Positions 1-12,164 of a stretch of 64,000 bases of DNA are shown one piece after another (within the stretch, counting starts at the first letter, position 1; every line of letters starts with the position of its first letter). The translations under genes were made by a program, and so were the position numbers. A model generated the notes under the pieces. The model did no database searches and was not told where the DNA came from. It saw nothing but the letters and a program-made list of their open reading frames with translations. Source of the DNA: Mesostigma viride (lineage: Eukaryota; Streptophyta; Mesostigmatophyceae; Mesostigmatales; Mesostigmataceae); NCBI GenBank assembly GCA_009746045.1, contig RPFO01000059.1:1677489-1741488 (forward strand), read 5' to 3'.

Positions 1-59
1 ATCCACACCGCGGAATGAAGTAAAACAGCCTAATAACCGTGCTGCGCTGCAAAGTCAGC

Positions 60-150
60 CCACGTGTGGCGGAGCAAGATATCAGCCATAGCCCGGGTAA
101 GCGCTACCGAAAGGCGTTGGCGCCAATACGATGTCCAGGTCCGCGCCATA
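60..150 (-). pseudogene. fragment of LINE-associated ORF end
   Basis: On the minus strand this short stretch matches the end of the ORF region at 47,400-47,510 (shared words around the TATTGGCGCCAACGCCTTTCGG site and the CCCGGGCTATGGCTGA site). It abuts a plus-strand copy of the same region, so the two pieces form a head-on junction produced by rearrangement or 5'-inverted insertion. No function remains. Confidence 0.6.
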
Positions 151-751
151 TATATTAATTGGACGTGGCCAGCAGAACCAGAACTGGTTCCTCTATTATC
201 TCCATACCGCTCTCCTCCAGGTGGTGTGTGCCACGGTTCGGTCGGTCTTTCCCCACTCCACCATCAAGTGTGCATGAGGACGCGGATGGGGCCGCCCTCT
301 ATCCTCACCCAACCACCGCCCTGACATTACCGTGCTTCATTGACTACGACGGGCAGGGTTGCCACCTGCTCATCGATGTCTCCTCCGTGGCTCGGCCGCT
401 CTCCGGTCGCCACATCCTAGCTCCGGGCGGCTGTGGATGCCGGCGCTGCTGCTGCTGTGGCTGAGCGCGACGAGTTTGCCTCCTACGTACGGCAATGTGG
501 GGCGCCACCGGGTCATCCCCTTTGTCCTTGAGGAGTTCGGGGCCATGGGCCCAAAGACGGTGGAGTTTTTCCACGAGTGCTTCCAGCGCCGTGAAAAACG
601 CCTTGACCTCGAGGGTCAGACCGCCCCGTGGTCTGCCCGCACGTGGTCCTCATATTGGCGGCAGCGCCTGTCACTCACCCTCACTCGCACCGTGGCTGAT
701 GTGTTATTCCGCCGCACCTGGGCCGACTTTAACGCGACCCAGGCGGTCTAG
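151..751 (+). pseudogene. degenerate LINE-associated ORF with possible endonuclease-like segment
   Basis: This stretch is a diverged copy of 46,920-47,510. Both start near a GGCCAGCAGAA word and end in a conserved peptide with the words RLDLEGQ, PWSARTW and SYWRQRLS, followed by RRT-ADF. The frame is broken: the part before about 430 and the part after about 480 lie in different frames. In the better copy this region has an RPDIVV ... LLIDVSVARP pattern. That pattern resembles the PD-...-D core of restriction-like endonucleases of R2-type LINEs, but the resemblance is only inferred. It ends with a TAG at 749-751. Confidence 0.5.
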
Positions 752-860
752 ATCACTCCCAGGCCTGCATGGTGGGCCGGCAGCGATGTTGCTGCATGTC
801 GTAGTTTTGTGATGTAGTTAGTGGTACCTAGTAACCTTGTGCAGCTGGCGTGATCCTTGG

Positions 861-2234
861 ATTAATTAATTAATAGACGCGTGACTGCGTCACGTGAGCA
901 TATAAGTCCTCAGTGGGAGGGGAAATGGGATGGAATGGATGGTGTAAGCTATCTAGGTCCTAGTTACAGGGGTGTGGGCACCGCGGCCCGGATCGCTATG
1001 AATGCCATACGCGGTCACACGCGGAGCCCCCACAGACTTGGGGGTGGTCTCCTTCATCACTACTTGCCATCTATCCTTGCGTACCATCTGCCTCCATATT
1101 ACAGACAAACCAGGAGGCTGCCCGGGCGTGAGCCCGTCGCGTCTAGTGTAGCACATGTCCATGCCGAGTCTATCACGAAAAGTCCACGGGTGGCGGCCCT
1201 GCCGCGCGCGGCCTGGGGCACGCCAGGTGAGGACATAATATCGCCCATGCAGGCTGGGCGGGTTTGGTGCCAGCTAGTCTATCTGATGTGTCTACCTGAT
1301 CTGTGCGCCGGGCCAGGTGCCCGGCTAGGCCCAGGCGCCTGTGCCTAATAATGTGGGAAACATAGGGCAAATCAGCGTACAAATCCTCATTACTAATGTG
1401 CAAACCAAAGGGGATGTTAAGGGCCTTGCGCAGCATCTTGGTGACGGTGCCGTCGAGTCGTTGCTCCAGCTCCTGCGTCAGTGTCCAGGTCTCGGCGCCG
1501 TAGGTCAGGATCGTCAGAATGACGACCTTGAAGAGGTCACGCTTGACGATCCGGGGTAGGGCGGGGTTGCTCCACCAGGGGCGGTGGTCATGGAGCTAGG
1601 TGCGCCCAGTGACGCCATGCCGATCCGTGTCGTCAGGTCGTACGTCCTCGCAGTCGGGAAGCCAACTGCCGATCGAGCAGCTTGAAGCGGCCTGACTGAA
1701 GTAGGGTAGGGGACCTCGGTGTCGTCTAAGAGGCGGAGTGTGGGTGGGGGCCCTGCCATGCCGAGGGCCAGGGCCTCCGTTTTGGGGCTGATTTCTATAG
1801 ACCAACCGCCCGAGCCTCGAGCGCCAGGCAGTCCAGCCAAAGTTGGGCAGACTCCGGCTTCTCGATGAGCGTGATGTCGTCGGCATAAATGAGGTCAGCT
1901 AGTAAATTCTGCTTGTTAGTCGGCCCCCCTTCTCCAAGCTCGTTCGTGATCGCTAGGCCGGGGGCACGGCCTGCAATACTAGCAAAGCGAGCACGTGCCT
2001 GGCGCATAACATAATCCACTACAATAATAAACAGGTACGGCGACAGGACGCAACCCTACCAGACGCCGGTCTGCAGTGGGCAATTGGCGGGGTAATGCCG
2101 TGTTGAGTGCGCACCGATCGTGGTCGACCCCTCATACAGCGTGCGGATGACGGTAATCAGGGGAGTGGGGACGCGAGCGCGAGCAAGTACAGCCCATAGG
2201 GCGTCCCAGAGGACAGAATCAAAAGCCTTGTCCT
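861..2234 (-). pseudogene. LINE reverse transcriptase fragment with intact 3' end
   Basis: Read on the minus strand, this is a near-identical copy of the plus-strand LINE at 44,676-46,045. It keeps the reverse-transcriptase core: AFDSVLWDALWAVLARARVP (about 2,160-2,232), LQTGVWQG, and the catalytic LADLIYADDITLIE (about 1,870-1,910). A C-terminal region with LRKALNIPF and HRRLGLAGHLAR follows. Small indels change frame several times, so no full protein can be made. The 3' end (low coordinates) has the CACGTGAC/GTCACGTG stem and a short (TTAA)n tail at about 861-876. The 5' side is truncated at about 2,234, as is usual for LINE insertions. Confidence 0.8.
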
Positions 2235-2539
2235 TGGATGTCTGTGTCCGATTACTATTAATTTCTTCCGGGGTTCTTCTTCTTTTCGGGGTTTTCCTTA
2301 TGTTGCACGCCAATGATTGGTTGACACTTCTCACCTCCGTAATTTATCATCATTCTCAATGAATATATATTAATTTAATTTTATAGCTGAAGAGTCTAGA
2401 CTAGGTCTAGCTAGCTAGCTCTATAAATCGATGTGAGCCAGGCATCATCAGTGTAACGTAACATACACTTGGAGCAGGTATATATTTCCATTCATCTCAA
2501 TCTTTAGATGAACGAGCGAGTCGGCGCAAATTAATTTAC

Positions 2540-2600
2540 ACGTAAGTGCGCCACGTGAGCATAAGTCCTCGGGGAAATCGGAATATGGGATGGGGTCCAG
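2540..2600 (-). repeat. LINE 3'-end relic
   Basis: The words CGCCACGTGAGCATAAGTCCTC and GGGATGG match the 3' terminal segment of the LINE family on the minus strand. Only this tail is present. It sits directly before a plus-strand LINE fragment. Confidence 0.5.
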
Positions 2601-2624
2601 ATGGATGTAGCTATCCGTGATTCC

Positions 2625-3515
2625 TTGGCTTCCCGACTGCGAGGACGACCTGACGACCCGGATAGGCATGGCGTGCATGAGGGCAACTCCATGACCACTG
2701 CCACTGGTGGAGCAAGCCCGCCCTACCCCGGATCGTCAAGCACGACCTTTCAAGTTCGTCATTCGATCTGACGATCCTGACCTACGGCGCCGCGACATGG
2801 ACGCTGTCGCAGGAGCTGGAGAAACGACTCGACGGCACCGTCATCAAGACGCTGCGCAAGGCCGGCACTCTTCCCCAGTCTCCTTTGGTTTGCACATGTT
2901 GGCAATCAGGATTTGTACGAAGTGAGACGACTATATGCGCTGATTTGCCATCTGTTTCCCACATTCTTAGGCACAGGCGACTGGGCCTAGCCGCCCGGGC
3001 ACCTGGCCCGCACAGATCAGGTAGACACATGACAGATAGACTATATAGATAGCTGGCACCAGCCCGCACAGCTAGCGCGGGCGTTTTGTCCTCACATGGT
3101 GTGCCCCACTGGCCGCACGCGGCCGGGCCGCCATCCGTGGACTTTCCGTGATAGGCTAATGTAGGCATGGACATGCATGCTACCCACGTCGCCATGGGCT
3201 CACGCCCGGGCAACCTCCTGGTTTGTCTGTAGTATGGAGGCACGGATGGTTCGCAAGGATAGATCTATGATGGCAAGTAGTGATGAAGGAGACCACCCCC
3301 AAGTCAGTGGGGGCTCCGCGTGTGACCCAGTTTGGCATTTCATGATACAGCGATTCGGGCCGTGGTGCCCACAACACTGTAACTAGGAACTACTAGATAT
3401 TAGCTAGCATCATCCATTTCATCCATCCCATATGTTCCCCTCCCACTGCAAGGACTTATGCTCACGTGACGCAGTCACGTGTACATACATTAGTAGATAA
3501 TTAATTAATTAATTA
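2625..3515 (+). pseudogene. LINE C-terminal fragment and 3' end
   Basis: This is a plus-strand copy of the region at 45,255-46,045, starting at the TTCCCGACTGCGAGGACGAC word. It covers the thumb/C-terminal part of the LINE protein (ILTYGA, LEKRLDGTVIKTLRKA) and the 3' UTR. It ends with the palindromic CACGTGAC/GTCACGTG stem near 3,464-3,480 and a (TTAA)n tail at about 3,498-3,522. Frames are broken by several indels. It is 5'-truncated. Confidence 0.75.
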
Positions 3516-3557
3516 ATCAATTAATCTGATTCCTAGTTACAGCACTGTGGTACCTGG

Positions 3558-3655
3558 CCCCGGTGAATCTAGGGTGAATTCCTGGTGAAAAATTTTCAGG
3601 AGTGAAAAATTTTTCACCAGGAATTCACCCACTTTTCAGCCTAGATTCACCGGGG
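3558..3655. repeat. 98-bp near-perfect palindrome rich in GGGTGAA/TTCACCC
   Basis: The left arm (3,558 on: CCCCGGTGAATCTAGG, then GGTGAATTCCTGGTGAAAAA) is mirrored by a right arm ending CCTAGATTCACCGGGG at 3,640-3,655. It could form a long hairpin. A related TTCACCC-rich hairpin family occurs at 11,375-11,800. Confidence 0.8.
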
Positions 3656-3788
3656 TCTACAAAACAGGGTGAATATAGCCTCACTTTTATTCACCCTGTT
3701 TTCACGGTGGATATCAAGTGAGTATGGATGAAAAACTTTTTTTACCCTTTTTTTACCCCTGAATCTGCCATTGATAGTGGGTGAATGT

Positions 3789-4028
3789 TCGGACGGCGAC
3801 GGCGTCGGCAACTTGGGCAAATCTTGCATGAATCTAGGGTAAAAAATGGGCGAATGTAGGATGAATGTTCGGACAGTGGCGGCGGCGGCAACTTGGGCAA
3901 ATGTTGCATGAATCTAGGGTTAAAAATGGGCGAATGTAGGGCGAATATCCGGACGGCGTCGGAGTCGGCAACTTGGGCAAATGTTGCATGAATCTAGGGT
4001 AAAAAATGGGCGAATGTAGGGTGGATAC
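3789..4028. repeat. 80-bp tandem repeat, 3 copies
   Basis: Three consecutive units begin at about 3,789, 3,869 and 3,949. Each contains CGGCAACTTGGGCAAAT, GCATGAATCTAGGGT and AAATGGGCGAATGTAGG. The units differ mainly in a CGG-rich stretch near the start. Reading frames in this stretch are repeat artefacts. Confidence 0.85.
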
Positions 4029-4745
4029 ATCCACCGTTGCCCTGCAGGCTCGGATCTCAATGGATTCACCCTTGATTCACCCTAATTTCACCCTTCATTG
4101 ACTTTTGAAATTATGATGAAACATGCACCATTCTTGCATTAAAAATATGATATCAAGGAGACAACCAGCGCAGGCCGGAAATCGAATGATATGTACATTT
4201 GATAACCATTTAACCCAACATTCACCCTAAATGATCCACCCTACATCAATCCAGCACTAGTATACCTAAAAAAGTACAAGTCACCGGCTATGCTCCAGCT
4301 TCCAAGTCAGCCTAAATGATCGGCAAGAAAGCAACTAAAATGCTACTTCTTACATCGATCCCGTCCTGGATCATAAACAGCTCAGGCCAGGGTTGCACAA
4401 AAAATCACTCAAAACATGTTCCACCCTCGCACATCTGATTTCATTTCAGAGCGACCTCAAAAACAGTCACTCTCGCGAAGCATTGCCAGCCAGGGTTTCT
4501 TGAGGCACTTGCCCACATCGAGCCACCATCTGCCTTGGTAACAGACTACGTAGCAGATGCAAAGACCAGGTCAGGGAAGGGGAAAGACGCGAGAGTCGGC
4601 TGTTAGGCAAAAAGTGTGGTCAGCCACGTGTTATATCATTGCATGCACACATGTAGCAAGAACACAAACCATCAGTGGTAGCGGAGGGGCAAAACTGAGA
4701 CAGGGACATGGATGCTCTGAGGAGACTACAGTAGGGAGAAGCTGG
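4029..4745. other. gene-free stretch
   Basis: No supported gene was found. The first part carries more TTCACCC words. At 4,157-4,176 (minus) there is a copy of a dispersed motif also present at 44,595 and 62,475. Confidence 0.5.
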
Positions 4746-7700
4746 GAGGGGGGGGGGTAGGGGTAGGGGTAGGGGTAGGGGTAGGGTAGGGTAGGGGTAG
4801 GGGTAGGGGTAGGGGTAGGGGAGGGAGGGAGGGAGGGAGGGAGGGAGGAGGGAGGGAGCGGGCGGGCGGGCGGGCGGGCGGGCGGGCGGGGCGGGCGGGC
4901 GGGCGGCGGGCGGGCGGCGGGCGGGGCGGGCGGGCGGCGGGCGGGCGGGCGGGCGGGCGGGCGGGCGGGCGGCGGGCGCGGAGGGCGGGCGGCGGGCGGG
5001 CGGGCGGGCGGGCGGCGGGCGGGCGGGCGGGCGGGCGGGCGGGCGGAGGGGCGGAGGGACGGAGGGACGGAGGGACGGAGGACGGAGGGACGGAGGGAAG
5101 GAGGGAAGGAGGGAAGGAGGGAAGGAGGGACGGAGGGAAGGAGGGGAGGGAAGGAGGACGGAGGGAGGAGGGAGGAGGGAGGAGGGGAGGAGGGAGGAGG
5201 GGAGGAGGGAAGGAGGAAGGAGGGAAGGAGGGACGGAGGGAGGAGGGACGGAGGGAAGGAGGGAAGGAGGGAAGGAGGGAAGGAGGGAAGGAGGGAAGGA
5301 GGGAAGGAGGGAAGGAGGGAAGGAGGGAAGGAGGGAAGGAGGAAGGAGGGAAGGAGGGAAGGAGGGAAGGAGGGAAGGAGGGAAGGAGGGAAGGAGGGAA
5401 GGAGGGAAGGAGGAAGGAGGGAAGGAGGGAAGGAGGGAAGGAGGGAAGGAGGAAGGAGGGAAGGAGGGAAGGAGGGAAGGAGGGAAGGAGGAAGGAGGAG
5501 GAGGGACGGAGGGAAGGAGGGACGGAGGGAAGGAGGGAGGAGGGAAGGAGGGAAGGAGGGAAGGAGGGAAGGAGGGAAGGAGGGAAGGAGGGAAGGAGGG
5601 AAGGAGGGAAGGAGGGAAGGAGGAAGGAGGGAAGGAGGGAAGGAGGGAAGGAGGGAAGGAAGAGGAAGGAGGGAAGGAGGGAAGGAGGGAAGGAGGGAAG
5701 GAGGGAAGGAGGGAAGGAGGGAAGGAGGGAAGGAGGGAAGGAGGGAAGGAGGGAAGGAGGGAAGGAGGGAAGGAGGGAAGGAGGGAAGGAGGGAAGGAGG
5801 GAAGGAGGGAAGGAGGGAAGGAGGGAAGGAGGGAAGGAGGGAAGGAGGGAAGGAGGGAAGGAGGGAAGGAGGGAAGGAGGAAGGAGGGAAGGAGGGAAGG
5901 AGGGAAGGAGGGAAGGAGGGAAGGAGGGAGGAAGGACGGAGGGACGGAGGGACGGAGGACGGAGGGAGGAGGGAAGGAGGGAAGGAGGGAAGGAGGGAGG
6001 AGGGAAGGAGGGAAGGAGGGAAGGAGGGAAGGAGGGAAGGAGGGAAGGAGGGAAGGAGGGAAGGAGGGAAGGAGGGAAGGAGGGAAGGAGGGAAGGAGGG
6101 AAGGAGGGAAGGAGGGAAGGAGGGAAGGAGGGAAGGATGGAAGGAGGGAAGGAGGGAAGGATGGAAGGAGGGAAGGAGGGAAGGAGGGAAGGATGGAAGG
6201 ATGGAAGGAGGGAAGGATGGAAGGAGGGAAGGAGGGAAGGAGGGAAAGATGGAAGGAGGGAAGGAGGGAAGGAGGGAAGGAGGGAAGGAGGGAAGGATGG
6301 AAGGAGGGAAGGAGGGAAGGATGGAAGGAGGGAAGGAGGGAAGGATGGAAGGATGGAAGGATGGAAGGATGGAAGGATGGAAGGATGGAAGGATGGAAGG
6401 ATGGAAGGATGGAAGGATGGAAGGATGGAAGGATGGAAGGATGGAAGGATGGAAGGATGGAAGGATGGAAGGATGGAAGGATGGAAGGATGGAAGGATGG
6501 AAGGATGGAAGGATGGAAGGATGGAAGGATGGAAGGATGGAAGGATGGAAGGATGGAAGGATGGAAGGATGGAAGGATGGAAGGATGGAAGGATGGAAGG
6601 ATGGAAGGATGGAAGGATGGAAGGATGGAAGGATGGAGGGATGGAGGGATGGAGGGATGGAGGGATGGAGGGATGGAGGGATGGAGGGATGGAGGGATGG
6701 AAGGATGGAAGGATGGAAGGGTGGAAGGGTGGAAGGATGGAGGGATGGAAGGATGGAAGGATGGAAGGATGGAAGGATGGAAGGATGGAAGGATGGAAGG
6801 ATGGAAGGATGGAAGGATGGAAGGATGGAAGGATGGAAGGATGGAAGGATGGAAGGATGGAAGGATGGAAGGATGGAAGGATGGAAGGATGGAAGGATGG
6901 AAGGATGGAAGGATGGAAGGAGGGAAGGAGGGAAGGAGGGAAGGAGGGAAGGAGGGAAGGAGGGAAGGAGGGAAGGAGGGAAGGAGGGAAGGAGGGAAGG
7001 AGGGAAGGAGGGAAGGAGGGAAGGAGGGAAGGAGGGAAGGAGGGAAGGAGGGACGGAGGGACGGAGGGACGGAGGGACGGAGGGACGGAGGGACGGAGGG
7101 ACGGAGGGACGGAGGGACGGAGGGACGGAGGGACGGAGGGACGGAGGGACGGAGGGACGGAGGGACGGAGGACGGAGGGAAGGAGGGACGGAGGGAAGGA
7201 GGGAAGGAGGGAAGGAGGGAAGGAGGGAAGGAGGGAAGGAGGGAAGGAGGGAAGGAGGGAAGGAGGGAAGGAGGGAAGGAGGGAAGGAGGGAAGGAGGGA
7301 AGGAGGGAAGGAGGGAAGGAGGGAAGGAGGGAAGGAGGGAAGGAGGGAAGGAGGGAAGGAGGGAAGGAGGGAAGGAGGGAAGGAGGGAAGGAGGGAAGGA
7401 GGGAAGGAGGGAAGGAGGGAAGGAGGGAAGGAGGGAAGGAGGGAAGGAGGGAAGGAGGGAAGGAGGGAAGGAGGGAAGGAGGGAAGGAGGGAAGGAGGGA
7501 AGGAGGGAAGGAGGGAAGGAGGGAAGGAGGGAAGGAGGGAAGGAGGGAAGGAGGGAAGGAGGGAAGGAGGGAAGGAGGGAAGGAGGGAAGGAGGGAAGGA
7601 GGGAAGGAGGGAAGGAGGGAAGGAGGGAAGGAGGGAAGGAGGGAAGGAGGGAAGGAGGGAAGGAGGGAAGGAGGGAAGGAGGGAAGGAGGGAAGGAGGGA

Positions 7701-8307
7701 AGGAGGGAAGGAGGGAAGGAGGGAAGGAGGGAAGGAGGGAAGGAGGGAAGGAGGGAAGGATGGAAGGATGGAAGGATGGAAGGATGGAAGGATGGAAGGA
7801 TGGAAGGATGGAAGGATGGAAGGATGGAAGGATGGAAGGATGGAAGGATGGAAGGATGGAAGGATGGAAAGATGGAAGGATGGAAGGATGGGAGGATGGA
7901 AGGATGGAAGGATGGAAGGATGGAAGGATGGAAGGATGGAAGGATGGAAGGATGGAAGGATGGAAGGATGGAGGGATGGAAGGATGGAGGGATGGAGGGA
8001 TGGAGGGATGGAGGGATGGAAGGATGGAAGGATGGAAGGGTGGAAGGATGGAAGGATGGAAGGATGGAAGGATGGAAGGATGGAAGGATGGAAGGATGGA
8101 AGGATGGAAGGGTGGAAGGGTGGAAGGATGGAAGGATGGAAGGATGGAAGGATGGAAGGATGGAAGGATGGAAGGATGGAAGGATGGAAGGATGGAAGGA
8201 TGGAAGGATGGAAGGATGGAAGGATGGAAGGATGGAAGGATGGAAGGATGGAAGGATGGAAGGATGGAAGGATGGAAGGATGGAAGGATGGAAGGATGGA
8301 AGGATGG
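4746..8307. repeat. 3.56-kb G-rich, purine-dominated satellite mosaic
   Basis: The plus strand is made of short G-rich units in blocks: (GGGGTA)n at about 4,746-4,820, (GGGC)n at about 4,858-5,050, GGGAC-type units, then 8-bp units of two kinds, GGGAAGGA and GGAAGGAT, to 8,307. The two 8-bp types alternate in large blocks: GGGAAGGA to about 6,300, GGAAGGAT about 6,340-6,920, GGGAAGGA to about 7,060, GGGAC, GGGAAGGA to about 7,760, then GGAAGGAT to the end. Because the unit is 8 bp, all frames stay open; long frames of more than 1,200 codons here are artefacts. Confidence 0.97.
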
Positions 8308-10919
8308 AGCGGTGTTGGAAAAACAAAGCCAGGCCCTAGCGGAAACTGCCAAAAGCGACGCTTGTAATCACAAAATCACAAAAGCCATGTAGCCGTCCCG
8401 AAGTCTGTCAAGTTAATTCTTGTTCGCATGCCGGGTCTCGCCTAGACACAACACTTGACAGGAACACTATCCACCTGATACAAAAAATTGACAACCAAGA
8501 AAAGTGCTGCACAAGTTTGACATTAATCGCATCAGACAGTCATGAATCCAACGAGATAATGCATAGGATGCCGTATTTATGCGTTCGACAACCTAAGGCC
8601 ACAAACACCCTCGCCGGCCCAAAAAGAACTAACCAAACGTTCACGGGCAGAAAATGAAGAACTTAAGCAGATATATTGCATCGCGCGGCACGAGAAATGC
8701 GCATCAAATTTGCGCCAAGGTCACCATCTAACCGTAGTTATGATCATCTACACGATGGCGATTGCATAAATAATGGGCATACTGGACCCTAAGATGCACG
8801 ACAGACACGGGAGAAGAAGCATGTCAAGATCATATCAGCTAAAAATATTCCACATCTTTTCTGAGTTTGCTGCCATTAACAACCATGATTTTGTCCACTC
8901 AAAGGCTCGCGCAATGTCCGTCGCTTTTACGCAGGTCAAGTGCCTCGTCGCTTTGTGCTTGCGCGTTCGTGTTTCGCTTTTGATTGCGTGGGCGACTGTC
9001 CATCGCCACGTGGACTTCGTCGCATGCGCGTGTACCAGCTATCACTGTATCGGGCTCGGTCATGCAGTATCAGTGTATCACAGTATGAGTCAGCAGCTCA
9101 GCAGGCTCGGTCACCACTCAGCAGCCTCCTGGGCCCTGGCCCTCCCTCGGCCTTTCCAAATCTTTGATTGCCCATGCGGCGTGGGATCCAACGGACTGAC
9201 TGACTGACTGACTCAGCAGTCAGCAGTGACTCAGCAGTCAGTGAGTTTACACGTATGGGACAGCATGATGGCGTGGCGGCCGTAGTTTAACCGTACTATT
9301 TGGTCACATATGGCATTTCGGTTTGTGGAACAGTTTGTATGTATTCGTTTTTGCTTACATCATCTTTAAGTGCAGAGTGCACGAACTGATCTGTGCTACG
9401 GAACGCACTGATACATGGATGTGACGAAGGAAAGTTGTCGGGGTAGGTGATGACAGGTAAGAGGGTCGGGGCATCGAGTGATATATACACTCGCCAAAGC
9501 GGCATAGCCTAAACGTAAATTTCGTGTATCAACAAAGCATCGTTTGACTTTGGCAGTTCATGTGCGGGCGCGTATATCGAGATACGGCAGCCAACGAGTT
9601 GGTTTGACGGAAATTTTGGGTCTCGCGGCTTGAAATGTTTCAGATTCTTGCGTCAAAACGTTGGTGCGGTATTCTCGTAGGGCAGCGATGGCCAGATAGA
9701 TGGGATTGGGAAATTACAACGTGGGAAATGGTGACGAGAAAGCAAGCAGTGTAAGACGAGCTTGCGCATGTTGTTTATATGGGTTTTTCAACTTTCCGGG
9801 CAGTGTTTCCATCAGCCCGGGCACCTACTTTGGGATGTCCACTCCAGCATTTGCTGGGAACGCGGACGCCGCTATGTCTCATTTGTGCGGAGATCATGGG
9901 TACGGTGATAACAAAGGGTGCGTAGTTTTGTGCGGTTATTGCGGTCTATGCATGCATAGCAATGGTATGTGTGAGATACGAGGATCCCGGCCAGCGTAAT
10001 CCGGGTGGGGCATGATCGAGCCAGGTACGCCAAGGCAATGGCATGTTGCGTGCAGGAATTCCCGCCGTTCAAGCGTTATAATTGATGGATCCATCCGTGC
10101 ATCTTGCAGCCTGCTTGCATGGCTGCGTAAGGGTGGTTTTAGCCGTTGAATGGCAAAGTTTATGGGGTTTCATTAGAGGATACCGTCCCATCAGCGCAGG
10201 CCTAGGCATCCTGTATACTGTCTACCAGCACTTCTGGAAGTTTATTGTGGCTTGGTATAAAGCATAAAGACATTGCCTGGCATAGATGGTTGTCTGCCCG
10301 TGTATTACCCACACACTTATATATATGAGTTCCTTTTACAGGTCAGATAAGCTATTCGGGTCGTTTAACCCAAGGAAAACAACCTTGGACTATCCAACCA
10401 AGTTGTCCAATGTTAATTTTCAGGGTCTTGACCCACCCCTGTACAGTGGGGGATGCCTTTTTTTTTCTTGTATGAAAATGTTTGTTTTTTTGCCAAATGT
10501 GACTGCGAGTATCTTGCGAAACACTTGTTGGGCTGAAGATTAGGCTCATTGTATATTGTGAAAGTCCTCAAGTGCAGACAAAAATTTCTGGCATCTTGGT
10601 TGAGGGTATTCAGACTTGTGGTTTGTGAAGTATGCTTTCTAGTTGCCATTTTCAGGGGTAATTGTCTGCCAAAAATGGCTGACAGACAATCTAGAAACAA
10701 CGCGAGCCTTTCATTAGCCCAGTTGATGCATCATTAATATTATAGCATATTCGAAGTATACTGGGTGGGCTTAGGGTTGAACTGGTTGTCCTTAGTAATC
10801 ACCCTAGATAGATTAACTCACCATTACTTTACACACCCACGATTCACCAAAGACTTGTTTTGGGACCTCGAGGGAAGCGTAGGTAGACACAGAGCTGGTG
10901 AATTTTTTTGTTGTATTTT
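8308..10919. other. gene-free stretch
   Basis: No reading frame here has recognisable protein features. The longest, 144 codons from 8,773, looks random. A short ACTG/CAGT-type simple repeat lies at about 9,198-9,242. The rest is unique-looking, moderately AT-rich sequence. Confidence 0.5.
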
Positions 10920-10924
10920 GTCTC

Positions 10925-11090
10925 ACTTGTTTACACGTGGACTGCGTCATGTGATCATAAATCCTCAGTGCGATAAAGATGCCCAGGATGGGGGTGGGTG
11001 GATCTAGCTAGCTAGTAACTTCTAGATGCAGAATTGCGGGCACCACGGCCAGAATCGATATCACTATGGTTGCCAAACTGGGCAATGCCA
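10925..11090 (-). repeat. LINE 3'-end relic
   Basis: Diverged minus-strand copy of the LINE 3' terminus: ACACGTGGACTGCGTCATGTG, CATAAATCCTCAG, then GGGCACCACGGCCAGAATCG. It has no coding content. Confidence 0.55.
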
Positions 11091-11374
11091 TATTAAGACA
11101 TGTTATGAGCTATTACAATGTACATGTGCTGCTGCGTTTAAATTAGTGATGTACTTGAGTTTACATGTACGTGGTAACATTAATTAATTAATTACTTGAG
11201 GTACACGTATGCAATTTCATAAAGCAAATCATAAAATTAATTATAGAAATTGGCAATTGTTGATCACATGCCTAGCGCGATTCAGGGAGCTACTCTACCT
11301 CGACTCTAGTAGAGCTCTTTCTCTCTATATTCGGTGATGAGCTGTGGCGTGACATCCAGGCAAAAGCAGCGCAA

Positions 11375-11800
11375 GGCCTCTTTCACCCTAGTTTTGCCCA
11401 CACATTATCCACAAGTCATGACATGTGAAAGATGGGTGAAAACTGCGTAAATAATGGGTGAATTCAGGGTGAAAGCTTTTCACCCAAGGTTCACCCTGAA
11501 CTCATGGGTGCCGTGAATCTTGGGTGAAAGTAGGGTGAAAGCTTTTCACCCTAATTTCACCCAAGTTTCACCCTGAATTCATGCGTGCCGTGAATCATGG
11601 GTGAATCATGGGTGAATCGTGGGTGAAAAAAATTCACCCTAATTTCACCCAAGGTTCACCCCGAGGTTATGCGTGCCATGAATCATGGGTGAAATTAGGG
11701 TGAGAAAAATTCACCCTACTTTCCACGCTGAAAAAGTAAGGGAGGATGAAAAGTGGTCACCCTGAATTCACCCTAGATTCACCCAAGTTTCACACGGCCG
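11375..11800. repeat. tandem TTCACCC/GGGTGAA hairpin repeat
   Basis: About three loose units of around 100 bp each contain GGGTGAA words followed by their complement (for example GGGTGAAAGCTTTTCACCC, itself a palindrome, at about 11,468 and again near 11,530) and the linker GTGCCGTGAATC. The block can fold into serial hairpins and is related to the palindrome at 3,558-3,655. Confidence 0.8.
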
Positions 11801-11804
11801 GGTA

Positions 11805-12060
11805 CCAGAGTGCAGGCCGGTATGGTGCAGGCACCGGCAGTCGGCCCGAATCGCTATGAATGCCAAAGTGGGTCACACACGCAACGCCGAGCCCGCGCCC
11901 CGGCCACTGACTTGTTGGGGGTGCTATCCTTCATGGCTACCTGCCACCTATCCTTGCGAGCCATCTGCCTCCATATTACAGACAGACCAGGCTATGCTAG
12001 CTGGGTGCCTGGGCGTGATCAAGCGCCTACCGCCCACCGGTCGGCAGTACTGCGGGACCT
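11805..12060 (-). pseudogene. LINE C-terminal relic
   Basis: The minus strand matches the LINE segment that encodes the end of the protein and the start of the 3' UTR. Words such as CGAATCGCTATGAATGCCA, ATCTGCCTCCATATTACAGA and GACCAGGC are shared with 1,000-1,110. It is diverged and disrupted. Confidence 0.6.
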
Positions 12061-12164
12061 GATATCTGTCTATTAGTCCCTTGCCTGTTTGAGCCTTTGA
12101 GGCGGTTGGCATGGCGTTGGAAAGGTCTCCTCAACCTGCATCCAACTAGCACATTGGTGCCCCA

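Noticed and set aside
4746-4820. (GGGGTA)n as a telomere
   Set aside because: Plant and algal telomeres are TTTAGGG or TTTTAGGG; this is a short internal block grading into other G-rich units.
4631-8392. Reading frames of more than 700-1,200 codons on both strands ([11 protein letters not shown]-type and EGWKDGRM-type proteins)
   Set aside because: They follow only from the 8-bp period of the satellite, which keeps every frame open; there is no start context, codon bias or homology.
8773-9207. 144-codon frame as a gene
   Set aside because: Composition and content look random, and it overlaps other equally long frames.
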